Shown here: piece after piece, positions 51,472 to 60,155 of the stretch
Layout of the letters: each line of letters opens with the position of its first letter
Position numbering within the stretch: position 1 is the first letter of the stretch
Origin: Unio delphinus
Taxonomy: Eukaryota; Mollusca; Bivalvia; Unionida; Unionidae
Reading direction: 5' to 3'
Length of the DNA: 64,000 nucleotides
Assembly: GCA_029339505.1 (NCBI GenBank)
Contig: JAQISU010000155.1
Span: 21,625,501 to 21,689,500 of the forward strand
Position numbers and translations under genes: made by a program
The notes under the pieces: model-generated
Told to the model about the DNA's origin: nothing
The model's input: the letters and a program-made list of their open reading frames with translations, nothing else
The model's database searches: none

Positions 51472-52084
51472 ATGATATAACCAAGGGAGTTATCATTGTG
51501 ATTTAGCTTCTGAGTATTGTTTTATAGGTAAAGAAATATTTTCTTTTTTTTTAGTGTTTAAGTCAAATATTCTGTGTCACGTGCGATTAATGCGTATTTC
51601 ATAACATAGGATGTGATCCGGAGATGCAGGCGTTACAGGATAACACACGTGTATACTTTCTCCCTTAGATTGTGTTAACTTGTTTATAGGGTATTGTGAT
51701 TCAGCGCTGGGCATTGTTTTGTAAGAAAAGACATGTTTTTAAACAATTATATTCTTTGTTCTAGTGTTTAAGTCAAATATTCTGTCTCATTTAAATACTG
51801 TGAAACACCATTAATAAGTAATTCAAGAAAATAAAATAGCATACTTGCGGATTGATGTATTAATTTCCTTTATATACCATATGAATAGTTACAACATATA
51901 TACGTTAAAAAACGTTATTCTTTATAGACGTGAACAGTGGTCTAACGGTATCGTGTTTGGCTTGTAAACCCAGACAATTATTCTTCACATGTTCGCGCCC
52001 CATAGCAGACAATTGTCTGATGGTGAAACGGATGGATGTTTTTTTTTTCGATTTAATTGAGGGGAGGAAGGCGCCCCCTCTGTT

Positions 52085-52208
52085 TTTACATTCACATAAC
52101 ATGCAAAACCCATGCTATCAAATTTACGGTAGCGGTGGGTTGTCGGTTTTTGACAACTTACGCAACCATGAATTTGATTTCATGGGTTGCATGTTATGTG
52201 AATGTAAA
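52085..52208. repeat. Long hairpin (arms ~40 bp)
   Basis: The left arm 52085-52126 and right arm 52169-52208 are inverted copies (TTTACATTCACATAACATGC / GCATGTTATGTGAATGTAAA ends) with a ~42-bp loop. It is MITE-like, without a clear target duplication. Confidence 0.8.
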
Positions 52209-52973
52209 CACATAAATGCCCTACATTACATCATCATTGAATTATAATCCATCCTTAATTAAGTTAATTAAGTATATGTATACCTACAATTTGCCACAAC
52301 ACTCAGTGGAAATATATACGGTATTTGTGCTGTCCTTAATTAAGTATATGTTGTGACGTCACCCCAAGCATATCTTCTGGGCGGTCTAAGATGGCGTTTG
52401 CCACGTTAGGCCTCCCCTTTCGGAGATGTATGTTTCGGGTTTCCCTTGGGCTTACTTGGATGTGAAGGCAACCAAGGAGTTCCAAAGATGTGTTGTCGTA
52501 TATATGTAACCTCTAGGTCATTTCACGTAAACATACCCTCTTGTGATTATAACCCGTTATTTGACGAGTTAGATTCACTCTTAGGGGAATATGTTTCCGG
52601 TGAATGTAAATATAAATGACCTAAAATAAATACCATCCATGGATGTAATTAGCTCTCCATCACATTTGGGTTACCCCGTATGGTGTTCAAAAATGAATTA
52701 CCGGCCAAAACGTGGATGCACATTGGGTAACCCCAGAATGAATTATAGGCTAATAGAAACGGTCATAGGGTCATATCTCAAAGAGCAAAAACAAAAAAAA
52801 ACCATTCTGATATAAAACAGAAAGAGAAAAATGCTCTAACAAAGGGACACTATGAAAGACACAAAGGCCTAATAAGGGACCCAATCAATGCAAATAGAAC
52901 CACAACGGCCTATATCAAGGGGGCCAAATGACTGATAATCGCTCATCATGGTTGATATTTATTTTTGTCTGCA

Positions 52974-53345
52974 TTTATATTTATATATACAGACTGAATT
53001 TTTAAAAAATATATTTATATATACAGACTGAATTTTTAAAAAGTATATTTATATATACAGAATTAATTTTAAAAAAATATATTTATATATACAGACTGAA
53101 TTTTTAAAAAAGATAGTTATATATACAGAATTAATTTTAAAAAAATATATTTATATATACAGAATTAATTTTAAAAAATATATTTATATATACAGACTGA
53201 ATTTTAAAAAATATATTTATATATACAGAATTAATTTTTAAAAAAGATAGTTATATATACAGACTGAATTTTTAAAAAAGATAGTTATATATACAGACTG
53301 AATTTTTAAAAAATATATTTATATATACAGACTGAATTTTTAAAA
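52974..53345. repeat. 34-bp tandem array, ~11 units
   Basis: Units contain 'ATATATACAGACTGAATTTT' or an ACAGAATTAA variant, with a 'GATAGTTATATAT' subtype; the array ends 55 bp before the small conserved gene. It is AT-rich and easily melted. Confidence 0.85.
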
Positions 53346-53399
53346 TATTAACGGCTCATTTATTTTTGAAAAATGAATTAGAAATATGTTTTATCATAT

Positions 53400-53756
53400 A
53401 TGAATTCTGAAATTATGAATAGCATCATAGTTGAAATTGCAAAATTGAAAAATCAGAATATTAAATTGTCAGATGGGTTAAATCCTGATCAAATCAAGTC
53501 GGATTTTCAGGATATAGAATACGGAGTTAGCACTAACAAGTATATGTTGCCAAAGAAATATGCACTCATCAAAAAAATTCAAAATTCTATTCGAGACTCT
53601 CTTGCATTTTCCAGTGAAGTAGATGTGTTTGTTCCGTTATATACTATCGTGGAAGGAATACGAAAAGAATTGGGTAACGAATATGAATTGAAAAAGGAAG
53701 TTAATTCTAAAATTAGAAACTTACGAGCGTTAATTCAAGAAAATGAACTATTTTGA
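53400..53756 (+). CDS. Small conserved helical protein, copy B
   Basis: 118 residues, homologue of 6650-7006. The start is MNSEIMNSI; charged and helical throughout, with conserved blocks 'LSDGLNPDQI', 'EYGVSTNKYMLPKKYALI' and 'KEVNSKIRNLRALIQENE'. The family is not recognised. It stands alone between the 34-bp array and a ~490-bp non-coding gap. Confidence 0.78.
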   Translation: MNSEIMNSIIVEIAKLKNQNIKLSDGLNPDQIKSDFQDIEYGVSTNKYMLPKKYALIKKIQNSIRDSLAFSSEVDVFVPLYTIVEGIRKELGNEYELKKEVNSKIRNLRALIQENELF

Positions 53757-54219
53757 TTGACCGGCCCCTCAAAAGATTTTGTCAGACAGTAAAATCTCCT
53801 TGAGATTTTCATTTTTTTGTCATTTTTTGATTGAATCAGTGAAAATATTTCACACTGCGAAAATAAAATAGAATCCTAACAGCTTTTCTCTATGGAAAAT
53901 CCAATGCAAAATCGACTACTTGACCCTACGAGGTTTTTTGATGAAAATCGATGAAAAATGACCAAACATCACTGAAAACAGGCAAAAATTGATGAAAAAT
54001 GGCTAAAAATCATCAAAAATGAGTTTTAACAGCTTTTCCTTATGGAAAATCCCATGTAAAATCGACTACTTGACTGTAAAATCTCTTTGAGATTTTCAAC
54101 TGAAAACCACCAAAATGGCACCAAAACAGGCAAAATCAATGGATAAAAAATAAAAATATTTCACAGCAATAAAAAATTGGACCGTTAAGGATGGAATCAT
54201 CGATGGGAAAAATTGTTTT
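53757..54219. other. Non-coding gap before the late cluster (B)
   Basis: Holds two copies of a ~45-bp repeat ('AACAGCTTTTC...TATGGAAAATCC' and 'AAAATCGACTACTTGAC', near 53878 and 54029) and two palindromes AAAATCTC-N3-GAGATTTT (53791-53809, 54078-54096). No ORF. Confidence 0.7.
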
Positions 54220-54250
54220 ACAATTGAAAAATGGTTTCTGATTTCAAATA
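54220..54250 (+). promoter_or_regulatory. Late promoter-like box before first late gene (B)
   Basis: CAATTGAAAAATGG followed by TTTCTGATTTCAAATAATG. The same element as in copy A at 6351-6383 and 5240-5279. Confidence 0.55.
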
Positions 54251-55213
54251 ATGGTCAATGAAGCATTAACGACCCGATTGGCTCGTGAACGACTGGATGC
54301 AATTAAGAAATTTATACCAATTCGTGACTCTGTAAGAAATAAACTGCAACAACGACAGAGTTTACAAACTGATTTTGCTCTGGGGTCTGAAGAGTTGTTT
54401 AAACCAGTAACCACAGCAACGAAGGGGGTAGAGCGTGCTTTACTGGGAGATGGTCCCGAGACGGGAAAATCTGTTATTGGTGAACTTGAAAAAATAGCAG
54501 CGAAAACTGAACAAACAAAACAAATAGAATCAAAGAGAACAGTAGATGATTTACGCATGAGATTTAACGAAGAAGGGTTAGCAGCAATTGATGAGACTGA
54601 TCCAACAGAAATTCCTACGCTTGTTGTTACGTCCTATGAAGACAGAAAAAAAATGTTGAAACCAGAACATCATAAGTTTGTTAAGAATTTCACTCACTGG
54701 GCTGATATATTCTATAAAATCAAAACTGGAAAAAGTCAAAAAAAGACAGATAGTGCATCATACATTGAATATATCAGGATGGTGGATCACGTGTATAATC
54801 AATACGAAGAGTTTAAACAACAACAAAAACCGCCAAGATTGCAAAGAAAGCGACAGCAACCTGCAAAGAAAATATCTTTTTCACCTAAAAAACAACAGCT
54901 ACCACCTGATGATGATGATGATACTCTTGATTATTTACAAACCACGGATACAGACAAACTAGATGAAGCAGCTGGTTATAGCGGAAGTGGATTAGGAAAT
55001 CCAAGGATTGGAAACACTTGTCCTGATAGTGTTATCAATGATATATCACGATTAGATGTTCTCATCGGAGGAAAACGAGCTGGAAATAACTCTCCAGAAA
55101 TAATTAATGAAGCAGCTGATATCTGTAAACGGTTATTTGCCGGCGGTATCATGGATATCAAAACATATCGAGATTTCATTGACGAGTTAGCAAATGGGTA
55201 TCATAGCGATTAA
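54251..55213 (+). CDS. Conserved virion-block protein, first gene of the late cluster, copy B
   Basis: 320 residues. Conserved ends ('MVNEALTTRLARERLDAIKK' and 'SRLDVLIGGKRAGNNSPEII' with 'GYHSD') enclose a divergent middle: Lys/Gln-rich, an acidic 'DDDDDT' run and a Gly-rich hinge near residue 245. The homologue in A (5280-6350) is 36 residues longer in the middle. I do not know its function; a minor virion role is inferred from position. It is 33 bp before the next gene. Confidence 0.72.
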   Translation: MVNEALTTRLARERLDAIKKFIPIRDSVRNKLQQRQSLQTDFALGSEELFKPVTTATKGVERALLGDGPETGKSVIGELEKIAAKTEQTKQIESKRTVDDLRMRFNEEGLAAIDETDPTEIPTLVVTSYEDRKKMLKPEHHKFVKNFTHWADIFYKIKTGKSQKKTDSASYIEYIRMVDHVYNQYEEFKQQQKPPRLQRKRQQPAKKISFSPKKQQLPPDDDDDTLDYLQTTDTDKLDEAAGYSGSGLGNPRIGNTCPDSVINDISRLDVLIGGKRAGNNSPEIINEAADICKRLFAGGIMDIKTYRDFIDELANGYHSD

Positions 55214-55246
55214 ATAACAATTGAAAACACTATTGTTTTTATAATA
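55214..55246 (+). promoter_or_regulatory. Late promoter-like box before unknown virion gene (B)
   Basis: AACAATTGAAAACACTATTG then TTTTTATAATAATG. Shares the AATTGAAAACACTA core with the boxes at 659-693 of copy A. Confidence 0.45.
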
Positions 55247-55678
55247 ATGATTATACACTACAATCATGATAAACCAACCCTCGTCTATGTAGTTAATTCA
55301 CGGTTTCCAGTTTATAGAGCATACTACGGAGATGGCCTCGGCAAGACCATTTTAGGATTCTTTTCAAGAACAGCCCCAAAAGTGATGCCGTTAGCTAAAC
55401 AACTAGGAATGAAAGCCATTGATGTTATTCGTGATAAGGGTATTAGTACTGTTGGAGATCTTGCCGGGAAAGCGTTTTCAACTGCGAAGGATAAAATAAC
55501 ATCATTAGTGAGTCGAAAAAAGAAACCGTTACCGTCTACAGAAGAAATGCCTGCAAGTGTTAGTAAAATTATAAATAACGCAGTAGATGAAAAACTAGCG
55601 TCGATGGTAAATCAAGGAGACCAAAGCAATATTGCAAATATGATAGCGGGAAGTGGCTTTAGAAAACTACGACGATGA
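55247..55678 (+). CDS. Conserved virion-block protein of unknown function, copy B (altered C-terminus)
   Basis: 143 residues. The N-terminus and central helix match the copy A protein (4757-5239). Near the end one extra base relative to A ('GGCTTTAGAAAAC' versus 'GGCTTTAAAAAC') changes the frame, so the acidic tail is replaced by 'RKLRR' and a stop. The old tail can still be read in the next frame. It lies 70 bp before the capsid gene. Confidence 0.68.
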   Translation: MIIHYNHDKPTLVYVVNSRFPVYRAYYGDGLGKTILGFFSRTAPKVMPLAKQLGMKAIDVIRDKGISTVGDLAGKAFSTAKDKITSLVSRKKKPLPSTEEMPASVSKIINNAVDEKLASMVNQGDQSNIANMIAGSGFRKLRR

Positions 55679-55747
55679 AAATGGAAAAATCGTTTACGAT
55701 GAAAATCCGTAGGATTTCACGATTTAGACTCTGATAAATAGAATAAA

Positions 55748-57211
55748 ATGTTCAAAAGGTCATCTGATCCAGCATTTGATATGGATGCCCCAGTGCGTAA
55801 AGATGATTCTGTACGCGATTTTCAATTTTATTCTTATCACGCAGTACAACCCGATCTCCGATCGCGAATTGAACTTCAAGTTCATGATACCAGTAAATAT
55901 TTTCTACCGTGTGAGGCATTTATTGAAGTAGAAGGAGAACTTGTAACAAATGTTGCAGCTGATACCCCATATGACAATAACTCAAATGTCCGAGTTGGTT
56001 TTGTTAATAACGGCATCATGGCGTTATTTGAAAGCGCTAGATATCTCATTGATGGAAAAGAAATTGAATCCATTGACCGTGAAGTTGATATGGCCACAAC
56101 AATCATAGGGTTAGCAAGATATTCTGATGATTATACAAGATCAGCGGGTCCATCTATGATGTTTGCAAAGGATACTACTGATAACGCTGATCACCTTCAA
56201 TTCATTAAAGTGTTAACAGCACAGGGTACTGCAGAAAACAATCAACAAGAAGCAGCTAATCCAGAACGTCGAACTAGACCCGGAGCTGCGTTTGATATTC
56301 TCGGAGGCGTTAATGGTAATCTCAATTTAGGATTTGCAACACGTGTAGCAACGTTGCATGGGCAGCGTCGACGATTTTCATGTGCGATTCCACTACATCA
56401 CATATTTGGATTCTGTAGAAACGTCCGAAAAGTTATTTATGGAGCCAAACACACAGTAGCACTTGTACGAAAGGGTACTGATGATGATGCAATCTGGCGT
56501 AATACTGGGGTTGCTGCCGGTAAAGTTATTTTAACAAAACTATCATTGTGGATGCCAGTGTTAACTCCATCAATCACAGAAGAACAGCGACTACTATCAT
56601 TTATGGATCAAGGAGGAAAGTCGTTGTTGAGTTGGTTATCAGTGACTACGGATATTAAACAAGACAGTGTTGATGGTACATTCACATGGCACCTGGCATC
56701 AAAACAAGGGGTTTCAGCTCCACGTCATATATTTATTGCGTTACAGAATGCTGCGCGAGTTGGTAATCAAGAACGAAGTCATATGATATTTGATCAGTTA
56801 GGTGTTAATGAAGTCTCGCTCAGAATAAACGGACAGCAGGAACCATCCGAGGATATACAACTTGATTACGGTCAGAATCATATTGCACGTGTCTATCATA
56901 ACCTGTTGTCATTTATGGCACGTGATCAAAATGTGGATACCGGTTTACAAATATCACAATTGGATTTTAAAAGCCTCTATCCGATTTATTACTTTTCATT
57001 GGAACATCTTGATTTGATGAGACAATCTGTCGTTGATATACACTTTAGAGCCCGTGTAACCCGTCCGACTGGTCCACCAGTTGGTGGGGTACCTCCTATC
57101 CTTATCCCGAATTATAGAGCGGTTGCTGTCATTCTCAGTGATAAATCAATGCTACTTGAAGGTGTTGGTGGAAGAATGAGAGTGGTAGATGCACCAGTGG
57201 AAAATATGTAA
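55748..57211 (+). CDS. Major capsid protein (double jelly-roll), copy B
   Basis: 487 residues, intact. N-terminal 'MFKRSSDPAFDMDAPVRKDD', first-barrel strands around 'SKYFLPCEAFIEVEGELV' and 'GIMALFESARYLIDGKEIE', the family's most conserved 'PLHHIFGFCRNVRKVIYGAK' at about residue 217, and a C-terminal 'RQSVVDIHFRARV...YRAVAVILSDKSML'. The length and order fit Polinton/adinto-like capsid proteins, which build hexagonal capsomers. The copy A homologue is about 75-80% identical outside a variable linker (residues ~150-190). Confidence 0.93.
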   Translation: MFKRSSDPAFDMDAPVRKDDSVRDFQFYSYHAVQPDLRSRIELQVHDTSKYFLPCEAFIEVEGELVTNVAADTPYDNNSNVRVGFVNNGIMALFESARYLIDGKEIESIDREVDMATTIIGLARYSDDYTRSAGPSMMFAKDTTDNADHLQFIKVLTAQGTAENNQQEAANPERRTRPGAAFDILGGVNGNLNLGFATRVATLHGQRRRFSCAIPLHHIFGFCRNVRKVIYGAKHTVALVRKGTDDDAIWRNTGVAAGKVILTKLSLWMPVLTPSITEEQRLLSFMDQGGKSLLSWLSVTTDIKQDSVDGTFTWHLASKQGVSAPRHIFIALQNAARVGNQERSHMIFDQLGVNEVSLRINGQQEPSEDIQLDYGQNHIARVYHNLLSFMARDQNVDTGLQISQLDFKSLYPIYYFSLEHLDLMRQSVVDIHFRARVTRPTGPPVGGVPPILIPNYRAVAVILSDKSMLLEGVGGRMRVVDAPVENM

Positions 57212-57276
57212 TTGAAAATCCGAAGGATATTTCCATTGAATCGTTTTACGATTTAGAATCAATCTGTATTTGTATA

Positions 57277-57822
57277 ATGTCATATAGTAATATCAATGTG
57301 TCATTGACACCTGGTCAGTTAAAAAAATTGCAATCAAAATCCGCTAAACAATGTGGAACCACAATCACGTTGAAACCTAATCAAATTAATGGCGGGGCAA
57401 ATAAATTATCGCTGACAACTCGTCAAGTGAAACATTTCAATGATGCTTTCAAGGATAAAAAAGGTGTTCAGATTACTCTTTCTGCGGCTGCTATCAAAAA
57501 TATGATAAAAACAGGTGGTATATTTCCGTTGTTTGCTGCAATACCAGCATTGGTTGCGGCAGCAGCCCCAGCAGTAGCAAAAGCGGCCGCATTGGGGGTA
57601 GTTGGAGGCTTGGGAACAAAAGCGGTACAGAGCATTGCTGAATCATATGAACCGAAGAAAGGTCAAGGGTATAAAAAAAAGGGAAAGGGTCTAAGACTAC
57701 CAGGAACCCCGTATTCATGGTACAGCGGAAAGGGTCTAAGACTACCAGGAACCCCGTATTCATGGTACAGCGGGAGATCCGTTCACGGATCAGGCCTGAG
57801 ACTACCAGGAACGGTTTATTAA
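57277..57822 (+). CDS. Basic core/minor capsid-like protein, copy B
   Basis: 181 residues. The N-terminal Lys-rich helices, 'TLSAAAIKNMIKTGGIFP' and the Ala-rich hydrophobic stretch (about 84-112) match copy A. The C-terminus adds a Lys-rich linker and three 'GLRLPGT.Y' units, two of them the identical 'KGLRLPGTPYSWYSG'. Related Polinton virion proteins end in GxGLxLxPY-type repeats, and adenovirus has comparable small basic proteins. Possibly DNA-binding and a protease substrate; this is inferred. It ends 20 bp before the protease start. Confidence 0.7.
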   Translation: MSYSNINVSLTPGQLKKLQSKSAKQCGTTITLKPNQINGGANKLSLTTRQVKHFNDAFKDKKGVQITLSAAAIKNMIKTGGIFPLFAAIPALVAAAAPAVAKAAALGVVGGLGTKAVQSIAESYEPKKGQGYKKKGKGLRLPGTPYSWYSGKGLRLPGTPYSWYSGRSVHGSGLRLPGTVY

Positions 57823-57842
57823 TTGAGGAACCTATGGTTCCA

Positions 57843-58256
57843 ATGTCCAATTTTGATTTAATGGATGCTGCTAAAAAATTAGTGATTAAAAATTTCAGAG
57901 GTGTTTTTATGAAAGATCAATTACCACATCAACCAAACAAAACTGAAACCGGTATTATTAATCTCGATAACAGCACCGGACCTGGAACTCACTGGGTTGC
58001 ATACGCTATTGATCCACGTGGGATTGTCTATTTTGATTCATATGGATTAGCCCCACCAAAAGAGTTTATGCGTTATATAAAAACCCTTCCAATGAAGACT
58101 TGGTATTCTACGCTACCAACACAACAAATCAATGACCCACCAATATGCGGCAGTGAAGTATTAAATGTCCTTGACGCTATTTCAGCATCTAGAAAACCAC
58201 CTCATATTGTTGTTAATGACTACACTAGTAATCGCTTTTTAGAGAGAGATATATAA
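57843..58256 (+). CDS. Adenain-like cysteine protease, copy B
   Basis: 137 residues from MSNFDLMDAAKK, the first Met after the previous gene's stop that is conserved in A. Catalytic His in 'PGTHWVAYAI', acidic residue in 'VYFDSYGLAPP', Gln in 'TQQINDPPI' and Cys in 'PPICGSEVLNVL', the order of adenovirus protease. It is shorter than adenain (~204 residues), as is usual for Polintons. It would mature capsid and core precursors. It ends 6 bp before the fibre gene. Confidence 0.92.
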   Translation: MSNFDLMDAAKKLVIKNFRGVFMKDQLPHQPNKTETGIINLDNSTGPGTHWVAYAIDPRGIVYFDSYGLAPPKEFMRYIKTLPMKTWYSTLPTQQINDPPICGSEVLNVLDAISASRKPPHIVVNDYTSNRFLERDI

Positions 58257-58262
58257 AATATC

Positions 58263-59480
58263 ATGATTGATATTTGGGGGAGACCTCTGAAACCCAAACC
58301 CGATGACACTGCAACTCCTGATTCTATCAAGGATATACAAAAAAAAATTAAAGATGAAATCGCTGAGACGTTGAACTTAACAAGTGTTGACCCGAATGAA
58401 ATAGTTGTATTTCAAGACAAACAGGGTAAATTGAAATCCAGTAATATTTCTCTGGATGATATTTTGGTTAAACAACAAAACGCAATCGAGAACACCGTTG
58501 CGTTATTTTCCGATCAGGGTAAATTGAAAACCAGTAATATTTCTCTGGATGATATTTTAGTTAAACAACAAAATGCAATCGAGAACACCGTTGCGTTATT
58601 TTCCGATCAAGGTAAATTGAAATCCAGTAATATTTCTCTGGATGATATTTTAGTTAAACAACAAAATGCAATCGAGGATACTATCGCGTTATTTTCCGAT
58701 CAAGGTAAATTGAAAACCAGTAATATTTCTCTGGATGATATTTTAGTTAAACAACAAAATGCAATCGAGAACACCGTTGCGTTATTTTCCGATCAAGGTA
58801 AATTGAAATCCAGTAATATTTCTCTGGATGATATTTTAGTTAAACAACAAAATGCAATCGAGGATACTATCGCGTTATTTTCCGATCAGGGTAAACTCAA
58901 ACCGGGTGTACTTTTTTCGACGATTACAGATCGATTTAAAACTCTCAACGATTCTGCGTTAGAACTAGCAACACTTCAATCTAAAACCGAAGAACACATA
59001 AAACAGTTTACCGCATTTCGTAGAAATATCATTGATAAATTTATTGGAACTACATTCGATAAAATTGAACTGAAACTCCCTGATATTAAAAAATCCATCG
59101 ATGAGACGAAAACTTTCATCGAAGGCATCAAGGGGGATGCAACGAGGATGATAACAGTTATTGAAAAAACAAAAATTCCTCATGAGAAAACCAACAACGT
59201 AGTATACACGATCCAACACGGATCATTGGAGTGGACACCTACAAACAACAAATTAGATATCACTGCAACCGTTAAGGGTATTTATCGATTAACACTAGTA
59301 ACACCATTATCTCAATTTAATATTTCATCGTCCAGTTCATCCGGGGTCAATAATACGATTTCAACGATCATCGACAAGAATACAACTGAAAAGTTTACAA
59401 TCACATCTACTGATAAAAATTTGGTTAGGGTCTCAACAACGTGGTATGTGGAATTCGTAGCGGATTTAAGTAAATCGTAA
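58263..59480 (+). CDS. Fibre-like repetitive virion protein, copy B
   Basis: 405 residues. N-terminal 'MIDIWGRPLKPKPDD' is shared with A. A shaft of five 31-residue repeats follows (about residues 49-205, 'GKLKSSNISLDDILVKQQNA' type, alternating two versions), then a helical linker (225-310) and a beta-rich C-terminal domain (about 311-405). It is probably a trimeric attachment or spike protein by architecture and by its place between protease and penton-side genes. Repeats differ only by a few silent or conservative changes, so the array has expanded recently. Confidence 0.65.
   Translation: MIDIWGRPLKPKPDDTATPDSIKDIQKKIKDEIAETLNLTSVDPNEIVVFQDKQGKLKSSNISLDDILVKQQNAIENTVALFSDQGKLKTSNISLDDILVKQQNAIENTVALFSDQGKLKSSNISLDDILVKQQNAIEDTIALFSDQGKLKTSNISLDDILVKQQNAIENTVALFSDQGKLKSSNISLDDILVKQQNAIEDTIALFSDQGKLKPGVLFSTITDRFKTLNDSALELATLQSKTEEHIKQFTAFRRNIIDKFIGTTFDKIELKLPDIKKSIDETKTFIEGIKGDATRMITVIEKTKIPHEKTNNVVYTIQHGSLEWTPTNNKLDITATVKGIYRLTLVTPLSQFNISSSSSSGVNNTISTIIDKNTTEKFTITSTDKNLVRVSTTWYVEFVADLSKS
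58407..58900 (+). repeat. 93-bp in-frame repeat array of fibre shaft
   Basis: Five tandem 93-bp units alternating an 'AAATCCAGT' and an 'AAAACCAGT' version, and 'GAGAACACCGTT' versus 'GAGGATACTATC', which suggests a two-unit duplication. Confidence 0.92.
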
Positions 59481-59510
59481 TTGAAAACGATAGCGTATTT
59501 AAAATAAAAA
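59481..59510 (+). promoter_or_regulatory. Late promoter-like box before membrane-protein gene (B)
   Basis: AATTGAAAACGATAGCGTAT then TTAAAATAAAAA directly before ATG. Matches the box upstream of the copy A homologue (659-693). Confidence 0.5.
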
Positions 59511-60155
59511 ATGATTTCATCATCGCAATATCGATATGATCAGGTCAGAGAGTATCAAACTAGACTCAAAACCTTGTCTGAGGAGTATGAATTGAAAATT
59601 AAAAAATATCGCAGGAGAATTACCGCAATTGATGTTACTGTGTACGCTGTGAGTGGTGTAATCACCGGAGCTGGTATTATACTGTCTTCAGTGACAATGA
59701 TGGCTCCGATAGCTGTTCCAATTTGCATTTCTGCGGCAACAACAATCGCTGGAATAATTTCAATAATCACAAAAAAAATATCCTCATGCAGCCAACGGAA
59801 ACTACAAGACTACATAATTCAATTTCATGTTGTGTCCACTGCATACTCGCAATTATCCTCATTGATATCGTCATCGCTCGATGATACAATTATATCAGAG
59901 AGTGAGTTTTCAGCGATGGTAGATATATATGATTCTGCGATGTCAAAATTAGAAATACAACATGAGTATAATAACAATGACAACACAGATGGAATTACTT
60001 CAACAAATAGTGGAGAACACGAACCCAGTACAAACAAGCATGATCTCAATAACCTCAACGAATCCAGAATTCAGTGTGAATTTCCCCTCTCCGGTCCCAG
60101 TGAAGGAAATCGCGCTAGCAAAATTACGAGTATACCACAGTTGGCCAAATATTAG
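59511..60155 (+). CDS. Two-helix membrane/virion protein, copy B
   Basis: 214 residues. Charged probable coiled coil at 5-38 ('QVREYQTRLKTLSEEYELKI'), two adjacent hydrophobic helices about 42-87, a soluble helical part, then an Asn/Asp/Ser-rich tail. No known family recognised; likely an inner-membrane or virion component. The 3' ~120-190 bp overlap the penton-like gene in another frame. The tail past residue ~150 is absent or changed in A. Confidence 0.72.
   Translation: MISSSQYRYDQVREYQTRLKTLSEEYELKIKKYRRRITAIDVTVYAVSGVITGAGIILSSVTMMAPIAVPICISAATTIAGIISIITKKISSCSQRKLQDYIIQFHVVSTAYSQLSSLISSSLDDTIISESEFSAMVDIYDSAMSKLEIQHEYNNNDNTDGITSTNSGEHEPSTNKHDLNNLNESRIQCEFPLSGPSEGNRASKITSIPQLAKY

Larger units (their letters stand above)
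51472..53399. other. Non-coding, repeat-rich insert in copy B
   Basis: Absent from copy A, where the HNH gene and 120 bp occupy this place. Contains two diverged ~200-bp direct repeats (51495-51590 and 51690-51795, sharing 'AGTGTTTAAGTCAAATATTC'), a long hairpin (52085-52208) and a 34-bp tandem array (52974-53345). Confidence 0.75.

Noticed and set aside
59962..60039. Upstream Met as the penton start
   Set aside because: The extra residues are read from the membrane-protein gene in another frame and lack penton features; the Met at 60040 begins the first jelly-roll strand.
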